Source: Pseudomonadales bacterium (GTDB taxonomy: Bacteria > Pseudomonadota > Gammaproteobacteria > Pseudomonadales > DT-91). From it: a DNA stretch of 10,638 nt. The notes under the pieces were generated by a model. That model did not search any database. It was not told the origin of the DNA and worked only from the letters and a program-made list of their open reading frames with translations. Positions 6,761-10,638 of the stretch are shown piece by piece. The translations under genes and the position numbers were made by a program. How positions within the stretch are numbered: the stretch's first letter is position 1; the number at the start of each line of letters is the position of its first letter. Location: the NCBI GenBank assembly GCA_013215025.1, contig JABSRR010000014.1, positions 14,161-24,798 of the forward strand, given 5' to 3'.

Positions 6761-7862
6761 AAGTTTTAGCAGCTTGCTGTGTTGTTAGCGTTGGGTAATC
6801 GGTATAGCCTGCTGCACCTTTGCTATAAAGTTTGCTGTAGTCGACATCATTGAGCGATTCGCCATATTGAAGGCGTTTCACTAAGTCCGGGTTGGCAATA
6901 AACAGCGTGCCAAAGGCAATGGCATCAGCTTTTTTACTTTGTATATGCTGCGCGGCTTCTGCTGCCTGATAAGCCATATTACTGATAATGGCGCCATGAT
7001 AATGCTGTCTAGCTGGGCTAAGCACATCAATAAGCGCTGCGCCCATGCTGTCACCCCGCATGATATGTACATAGGCTAAAGGGTATTGATTAAGCATGTC
7101 TGCGAGATAAATGATTAATGCCTCTGCATCACTGTCGCGCATATCGTTATATTGATTAATCGGTGATAGTCTAATGCCAACACGACCCGGTCCCCATATA
7201 TCAATCACGGCATCGAGTATAAGGCGTAATAGTCGACAGCGATTAGCAAGGCTACCGCCAAACGCATCATCGCGTTGATTGCAGCTATCGCGTAAAAATT
7301 GATCGATCAGATAGCCGTTGGCTGCATGTAATTCTATGCCATCAAAGCCGGCCGCTTTCGCACGCTGCGATGCAGCACGAAAATCCTCAACCACGGCGTC
7401 TATATCTTCTTGTTGCATTGCCCGTGGTTTGCTAAAAGGCTGCTTGCCCTCGGGGGTAATAGCCAGCGCGTTTTCTATCGCTTTGGCGCTTGCAGATACT
7501 GGGGTTAGCCCTTGGTTAAGTGCTGGGTGGCAAGCGCGACCGCCATGCCAGAGTTGCAGCACGATTTTGCCGTTCTGCGCATGAACCGCCTCGGTAACGT
7601 CTTGCCAGGCTAGCTGCTGCGCGTGATTATATATGCCAGGTTCATGAATAAATGCACTCGTTTGCGGGGTGACCATGGTGGCTTCAGCAATGATCAACCC
7701 AGCTGAAGCGCGCTGTGCATAGTACTCTGCCATCAGTGCATTTGGCATATGCCCGGCATCACAACGTGTGCGCGTGAGCGGCGCCATAATGATGCGGTTC
7801 TTGATCGCAATCTCACCGAGCGAGCCTGCCTCAAATAGCGGGCTGTGTTGCAAGTTGCTCAC
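6759..7862 (-). CDS. nemA: NemA-like ene-reductase (Old Yellow Enzyme, alkene reductase)
   Basis: A 367-residue classical OYE, close in length and motifs to N-ethylmaleimide/pentaerythritol-tetranitrate reductases, which use FMN and NAD(P)H to reduce enones, maleimides and nitro-compounds. IKNRIIMAPLTRTR at 20-33 places T30 beside FMN. QLWHGGRACHP is at 103-113. IELHAANGYLIDQFLRD at 176-192 gives the substrate-binding H179/N182 pair and the proton-donor Tyr184. The signature DDAFGGSLANRCR follows at 198-210, then VGIRLSP. Near the C-terminus AIAFGTLFIANPDL forms the phosphate site. The start is GTG at 7862, chosen because the N-terminus then reads MSNLQHSPLFEAGSLG, as in the family, and no in-frame ATG lies between it and the first β-strand. 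It begins 7 nt after the dtd stop, so the two are co-transcribed. The symbol is by similarity; the exact substrate is not known. Confidence 0.87.
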   Translation of the reverse strand: MSNLQHSPLFEAGSLGEIAIKNRIIMAPLTRTRCDAGHMPNALMAEYYAQRASAGLIIAEATMVTPQTSAFIHEPGIYNHAQQLAWQDVTEAVHAQNGKIVLQLWHGGRACHPALNQGLTPVSASAKAIENALAITPEGKQPFSKPRAMQQEDIDAVVEDFRAASQRAKAAGFDGIELHAANGYLIDQFLRDSCNQRDDAFGGSLANRCRLLRLILDAVIDIWGPGRVGIRLSPINQYNDMRDSDAEALIIYLADMLNQYPLAYVHIMRGDSMGAALIDVLSPARQHYHGAIISNMAYQAAEAAQHIQSKKADAIAFGTLFIANPDLVKRLQYGESLNDVDYSKLYSKGAAGYTDYPTLTTQQAAKT

Positions 7863-7869
7863 GCCTTAT

Positions 7870-8313
7870 TCACACCTCTAACATAAACGTAACAGGCCCA
7901 TCATTCACTAAGCTGATTTGCATATCTGCTGCGAACTGCCCAGTTTGCACTCGCTCACTGTGATAACAAGCTTTGGCCTGATTGACAAAGTATTGGTACA
8001 GCTGTTCTGCCCTTGAAGGTTCGGCGGCGGTTGTAAAGCTTGGGCGACGTCCCTTGCTGGTGTCAGCCATCAGGGTAAATTGCGAGACAATTAATAGCTC
8101 GCCATCAATCTGCTGCAGGTTTAGATTCATTTTATCGTTGGCGTCAGCAAAAATACGATAATGCAAAAGCTTTTGTAACAGTAAGTCGGCGGTTTTTTCA
8201 TTGTCATCATGCCCAACGCCTAACAATACGAGTAAGCCTTGATTAATATGGCTAAATTGCGCGGCGTCAATGGATACAGAGGCCTCGCGTACTCGCTGAA
8301 TTAATGCTTTCAT
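7870..8313 (-). CDS. dtd: D-aminoacyl-tRNA deacylase Dtd
   Basis: A 147-residue cytoplasmic proofreading enzyme that hydrolyses D-aminoacyl-tRNAs (and glycyl-tRNA-Ala) to keep D-amino acids out of proteins. It has the full family length and opens with the usual [16 protein letters not shown]. The two hallmark motifs are SQFTL at residues 77-81, within [17 protein letters not shown], and NDGPVTF at 137-143 with the Gly-cisPro pair G139-P140 that enforces chirality. A small deviation is QFAAD at 126-130, where many Dtd proteins have a Gly (FGA). The ATG overlaps the TGA of the upstream SDR gene (ATGA) and no Shine-Dalgarno sequence is visible before it, so translation is probably coupled to that gene. 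The ene-reductase gene follows 7 nt later. This identification is secure. Confidence 0.96.
   Translation of the reverse strand: MKALIQRVREASVSIDAAQFSHINQGLLVLLGVGHDDNEKTADLLLQKLLHYRIFADANDKMNLNLQQIDGELLIVSQFTLMADTSKGRRPSFTTAAEPSRAEQLYQYFVNQAKACYHSERVQTGQFAADMQISLVNDGPVTFMLEV
7874..7879 (-). promoter_or_regulatory. Ribosome-binding site for the GTG-started ene-reductase
   Basis: On the - strand AGAGGT lies inside the last codons of dtd, 11 nt before the GTG. A second AAGG is only 1 nt from the GTG and too close. The long spacing and GTG suggest modest initiation, perhaps aided by coupling to dtd translation. Confidence 0.35.
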
Positions 8314-9350
8314 GACTGTGTTGGATAGCGCTCAACGCTTTCAATATCGATATTGTCGGCCCAGTGTGGATTAATATGCTTAGTCTCCGCTAGCCAAAAA
8401 ATCGTATCTCGTAATGTCTCATCAATGGGTCTAAATGTAATATCAAGCGCTTTGCTAACCTTGCTGTCATCGGCATAAATCCACTGTGTGGCGTACATCA
8501 TGGCTTCGCGGCTAAACGGTAAATTATGCGGTATCAGCTTGCCTAGCCAGTCGGCTAAAATGCCGCCAAGCATAAGTAGAGGTTTGGCGACCGACAGCTT
8601 GCGCGTTGTTTTTTGTGTAACCCGGTCAATGGTGGCGCTAAGCTCACGCCAAGGCAAAAACTCACCGCCAACGACATAGCGACCCGACAGTGATTGACTG
8701 AGCAAGCCAACATGAACAGCTGCAAGGTCTCTAACGTCGATGATTTGTTGGCCTGAGCTGGTGTTGACGCAGGCAATATTGATCTGAATTTTTATGCTTT
8801 GATTACCTTCGCTCATAGCGGGGTCTTGCGGGCCAACAACCGCAGATGGATAAGTAATGGCAATATTAGCGCCGGCATCAATCAAGCCGCGCACATACAT
8901 CTCGCACTGTTGTTTAGACTTGCCATAGGCTGTGTTGGGGTGGGACAGCGGTGTCGCTTCGTTGATAATATCGGCGTTAGGGTCATAGATGGCAGCCACA
9001 CTGGAGACATAAACAATCGACTTGATACCCAGTTTGACAGCGCCGCCAATCACCAGCTTGGTGCCGGTAAGATTGGTGTGCATCATGTGCTCGGCTTTAT
9101 TGGGGTCCATGCTGACCACCGCCGCGGTATGAACGACGGCATCACAGCCCTGTAAGCCTTGCTGAATGGCCTCGGCGTCGGTGATTTCACCAATGGCAAA
9201 ATCAGATGTGTCGATGCCGTAGGGGGCATATAGCCGTTTCATTTTCTCCGCGTTGCGAACGCCAAAACGAATAGAGTGCCCAGCCTTATGCAGCGCCATG
9301 ACAGTATGAAAGCCAACAAAGCCGGTGGCACCGGTAACAAAAACGTGCAT
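8310..9350 (-). CDS. Extended SDR, dihydroflavonol-4-reductase-like NAD(P)-dependent epimerase/reductase
   Basis: A 346-residue extended [19 protein letters not shown] carries the nucleotide motif GATGFVG at 7-13. FGVRN at 29-33 places R32 after β2, favouring NADP(H). [13 protein letters not shown] at 71-83 and NLTGT at 93-97 are the conserved strand and Asn segments. The catalytic set is Ser116/117 in [10 protein letters not shown], Tyr142 and Lys146 in [23 protein letters not shown] at 157-168 and DVRDLAAVH (around 202-210) are typical of dihydroflavonol reductase/3β-HSD-like relatives that act on ketones or aldehydes. AAGGA on the - strand (9356-9360) lies 5 nt before the ATG. It follows the truncated haemoglobin gene by 47 nt and overlaps dtd by 4 nt. 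The substrate is unknown; pairing with an ene-reductase in the same operon suggests a carbonyl compound, by inference. Confidence 0.86.
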   Translation of the reverse strand: MHVFVTGATGFVGFHTVMALHKAGHSIRFGVRNAEKMKRLYAPYGIDTSDFAIGEITDAEAIQQGLQGCDAVVHTAAVVSMDPNKAEHMMHTNLTGTKLVIGGAVKLGIKSIVYVSSVAAIYDPNADIINEATPLSHPNTAYGKSKQQCEMYVRGLIDAGANIAITYPSAVVGPQDPAMSEGNQSIKIQINIACVNTSSGQQIIDVRDLAAVHVGLLSQSLSGRYVVGGEFLPWRELSATIDRVTQKTTRKLSVAKPLLMLGGILADWLGKLIPHNLPFSREAMMYATQWIYADDSKVSKALDITFRPIDETLRDTIFWLAETKHINPHWADNIDIESVERYPTQS

Positions 9351-9372
9351 GATGGTCCTTTTAGCGTGATGT

Positions 9373-9400
9373 TAATATCTACAGTAATAGCTAGATATTA
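9373..9400. repeat. Perfect 9-bp-arm inverted repeat between the haemoglobin and SDR genes
   Basis: TAATATCTA (9373-9381) and TAGATATTA (9392-9400) are exact reverse complements around a 10-base centre CAGTAATAGC. The right arm covers the haemoglobin TAA stop. No T-run follows in either direction. It may be a dimeric regulator operator or an RNA stem affecting expression of the downstream SDR; the arms are AT-rich, so the RNA stem would be weak. Confidence 0.5.
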
Positions 9401-9799
9401 CTGCATATTTTGCAGCATTAAAATTCTATCGGCTGGTACTTTGAGTTGCTCAAGCAGATACTGTTTAAAATCTTCGGCATAATCTTGCTCGGCTATCGCT
9501 TTTTGCATGCATAGTAGCCAGGCATCACGTGCGGATTGATCAATCGGAAATTGACGGTGCAGCTTTGGGATTGAAATGGGTCCCCAGTGCTGTGAATAGA
9601 GTTTTGGCCCGCCAAGCCAAGCCGACAAAAAATAGCTCAGCCGTTTTCTGGCTTCGCTTAAGTCGTCTTGATGCATGGCGCGAATTGTTTTGGCTTGTTC
9701 GAGGCTGTCCATATAACGATAAAACGCATCAACCAGTTTTTCGATGCCCGGCAGCTCGCCTGCTGCTTTATATGAACTATCGCCTTGACCGTATTGCAT
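9398..9799 (-). CDS. Group II truncated haemoglobin
   Basis: A 133-residue haem protein of the 2-on-2 truncated globin family, group II (TrHbO type). These bind O2, NO or CO, and roles in NO or peroxide handling and oxygen sensing have been proposed. Visible family marks are AFYRYMD with the B10 Tyr (Y27), IRAMHQDDLSEARKRLSYFLSAWLGGPKLY at 39-68, where MHxxDL and FLxxWLGGPxLY are group II signatures, the proximal His H81 in PKLHRQFPI, and Trp94 at the G8 position (RDAWLLCM) characteristic of the group. Length is normal. GAGGAG on the - strand lies 6 nt before the ATG. It is the first gene of a likely operon running into SDR, dtd and ene-reductase. Its start lies beyond a terminator that insulates it from bipA. 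The identification is confident, the physiological role is not. Confidence 0.88.
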   Translation of the reverse strand: MQYGQGDSSYKAAGELPGIEKLVDAFYRYMDSLEQAKTIRAMHQDDLSEARKRLSYFLSAWLGGPKLYSQHWGPISIPKLHRQFPIDQSARDAWLLCMQKAIAEQDYAEDFKQYLLEQLKVPADRILMLQNMQ

Positions 9800-9855
9800 C
9801 CGATGCTCCTCTCTACTCTCGGCGCATGCCGCTAACTAATTGGCTGCTGTAAGCG

Positions 9856-9872
9856 CTTATACATTCAGTATA
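9856..9872 (-). promoter_or_regulatory. Candidate promoter -10 elements for the haemoglobin-led operon
   Basis: On the - strand TATACT (9872-9867) and TATAAG (9861-9856) each match the -10 consensus at five of six positions, the second preceded by TG. Neither has a recognisable -35, because the upstream DNA is the bipA terminator. They lie about 57-73 nt before the haemoglobin ATG. A weak call based on position and hexamers only. Confidence 0.25.
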
Positions 9873-9874
9873 AA

Positions 9875-9902
9875 TAAAAAAGCCCTGAACCAGGGCTTTT
9901 TA
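9875..9902 (-). terminator. Rho-independent terminator downstream of bipA
   Basis: AGCCCTG (9881-9887) and CAGGGCT (9891-9897) form a perfect 7-bp GC-rich stem around a 3-nt loop, extended by A-T pairs from the flanking A-run and T-run. On the - strand the stem is followed by TTTTTTATTT, a strong intrinsic terminator for bipA, whose stop codon is about 20 nt upstream. The + strand also ends in a T-run, so it could work in both directions, but no + strand gene is nearby. Confidence 0.9.
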
Positions 9903-9920
9903 TAGGCTTTTCAATGCTGT

Positions 9921-10638
9921 TTATCGAGAGGCGCGTTTACGCTCGTTTTCAGTGAGCAATTTTTTGCGAATACGAATAGATTCGGGCGTTACCTCGACTA
10001 GCTCATCGTCCTCAATAAATTCAAGTGCTTGCTCTAGCGTATGCTTGATCGGTGGCGTTAGCGTCAGTGCTTCGTCGCTACCAGAGGCGCGTACATTGGT
10101 CAGTTGTTTGGCCTTGGTAGGATTGACCACTAAGTCGTTATCGCGCGAATGAATGCCGATGATTTGTCCTTCATAAACGTCTACACCATGACCTAGGAAT
10201 AGACGCCCGCGATCTTGGAGATTGTAGAGAGCATAACTGAGCGTTTTGCCTTTGACCATCGACACTAACACACCGTTAATGCGAGAGATTACTTCTCCTT
10301 CGGCAATCGAGCCCCAGTGATCAAATACGCTGGTTAAAATGCCAGAACCCGAAGTTAGGGTGAGAAATTGCCCGCGAAAGCCGATCAGACCGCGAGACGG
10401 TGCAATAAACTCCATTTTTACCCGTCCTTTTCCGTCAGGTTCCATATTCGACATAATAGCTTTTCTCAAGCCAAGCTCTTCCATGACCTTACCCTGGTGT
10501 TCTTCTTCAATATCGATGGTGACCGATTCATAGGGCTCTTGCAGCTCGCCGTCGATTTCTTTTTGTACGACCTCTGGGCGCGATACGCCAAGTTCGAAAC
10601 CTTCGCGGCGCATGGTTTCAATTAGTACAGATAGATGC
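9921..10638 (-). CDS. bipA: GTPase BipA/TypA, C-terminal part, cut by the window edge
   Basis: The last roughly 238 residues of the ribosome-associated translational GTPase BipA (TypA), which helps 50S assembly and stress or cold adaptation. The frame is open to the right edge, with HLSVLIET preceding the Met at 10613, so that Met is internal. Visible parts are the end of the EF-G domain III-like region (MRREGFELGVSRPEVV), the domain V-like β-sheet (EPYESVTIDIEEEHQGKVMEEL, then GRVKMEFIAPSRGLIGFRGQ) and the BipA-specific C-terminal domain (LQDRGRLFLGHGVDVYEGQIIG, then LTNVRASGSDEALTLTPP). The basic tail ends KRASR. The GTP-binding domain lies outside the window. A terminator follows the stop, so it is transcribed separately from the haemoglobin operon. 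Confidence 0.96.
   Translation of the reverse strand, partial: HLSVLIETMRREGFELGVSRPEVVQKEIDGELQEPYESVTIDIEEEHQGKVMEELGLRKAIMSNMEPDGKGRVKMEFIAPSRGLIGFRGQFLTLTSGSGILTSVFDHWGSIAEGEVISRINGVLVSMVKGKTLSYALYNLQDRGRLFLGHGVDVYEGQIIGIHSRDNDLVVNPTKAKQLTNVRASGSDEALTLTPPIKHTLEQALEFIEDDELVEVTPESIRIRKKLLTENERKRASR

Noticed and set aside
7318..7584. 88-codon + strand ORF inside the ene-reductase
   Set aside because: Antisense shadow; the - strand frame carries intact OYE motifs throughout this interval.
5517..7862. The two OYE genes as a recent tandem or inverted duplication
   Set aside because: They differ in subfamily signatures (HLGHGYG versus HAANGYL), in the QMGHCGGF versus QLWHGGRA strand, and in the C-terminal Cys cluster; they are distant paralogues at most.
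8799..9155. 118-codon + strand ORF inside the - strand SDR
   Set aside because: Antisense shadow of a strongly conserved Rossmann-fold gene, with a composition typical of a non-coding frame.
9401..9415. CTGCA-TGCAG small hairpin at the haemoglobin 3' end
   Set aside because: A 5-bp stem within coding sequence with no conserved context; expected by chance.
9529..9852. 107-codon + strand ORF over the haemoglobin gene
   Set aside because: It is antisense to a gene with clear group II globin motifs, and its translation has no recognisable family features.
10368..10625. 85-codon + strand ORF inside bipA
   Set aside because: Antisense shadow of a highly conserved BipA region.
1..10638. CRISPR array, tRNA/rRNA, insertion sequence, phage or toxin-antitoxin genes
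   Set aside because: I looked for regular repeats, cloverleaf-like segments, transposase motifs and small paired ORFs and saw none.

Overview
The window reads as a chromosomal segment of a Gram-negative, respiring gammaproteobacterium of moderate GC content. The support is a cytochrome-c-fused urate hydroxylase (PuuD), a gammaproteobacterial-type Dtd, a BipA/TypA GTPase, a group II truncated haemoglobin and dense coding with short intergenic gaps. A marine Cellvibrionales/Spongiibacteraceae-like origin is a guess from gene style only. There are no rRNA or tRNA genes, transposases, CRISPR arrays or phage genes, and no gene-free stretch longer than about 190 bases. Two genes run off the window edges: puuD on the left and bipA on the right.

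Region 1 (1-2001, + strand): the 3' part of puuD, the membrane urate oxidase of purine catabolism, followed after 34 nt by a polytopic membrane protein built from two homologous halves. The two probably share a transcript.

Region 2 (2062-4284, + strand): a putative 2OG-Fe(II) oxygenase, then after a 186-nt non-coding gap a purine-type phosphoribosyltransferase and a class I SAM-dependent methyltransferase separated by 24 nt. None of these has a named pathway that the sequence reveals.

Region 3 (4437-9799): two oxidoreductase clusters facing each other. On the + strand, an extended SDR (with Arg at the catalytic Lys position) is followed after 15 nt by an Old Yellow Enzyme (OYE) family flavoprotein with a C-terminal Cys cluster. 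On the - strand, a likely operon runs truncated haemoglobin II, extended SDR, dtd, NemA-like ene-reductase, with an ATGA overlap between SDR and dtd and a 7-nt gap between dtd and the ene-reductase. The clusters converge at a 30-nt junction carrying a 16-bp imperfect tandem repeat. Each strand therefore pairs an SDR with an ene-reductase, suggesting sequential reduction of enones/aldehydes or detoxification of reactive electrophiles; this is inference.

Region 4 (9800-10638): a short non-coding stretch with a clear rho-independent terminator, then the C-terminal part of bipA on the - strand.

Most of the window is ordinary metabolic chromosome. I do not see a strong candidate for a wholly new system. 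The items most worth following are the mirrored SDR/OYE arrangement, the haemoglobin-led operon with its 9-bp-arm inverted repeat, and the internally duplicated membrane protein next to puuD.
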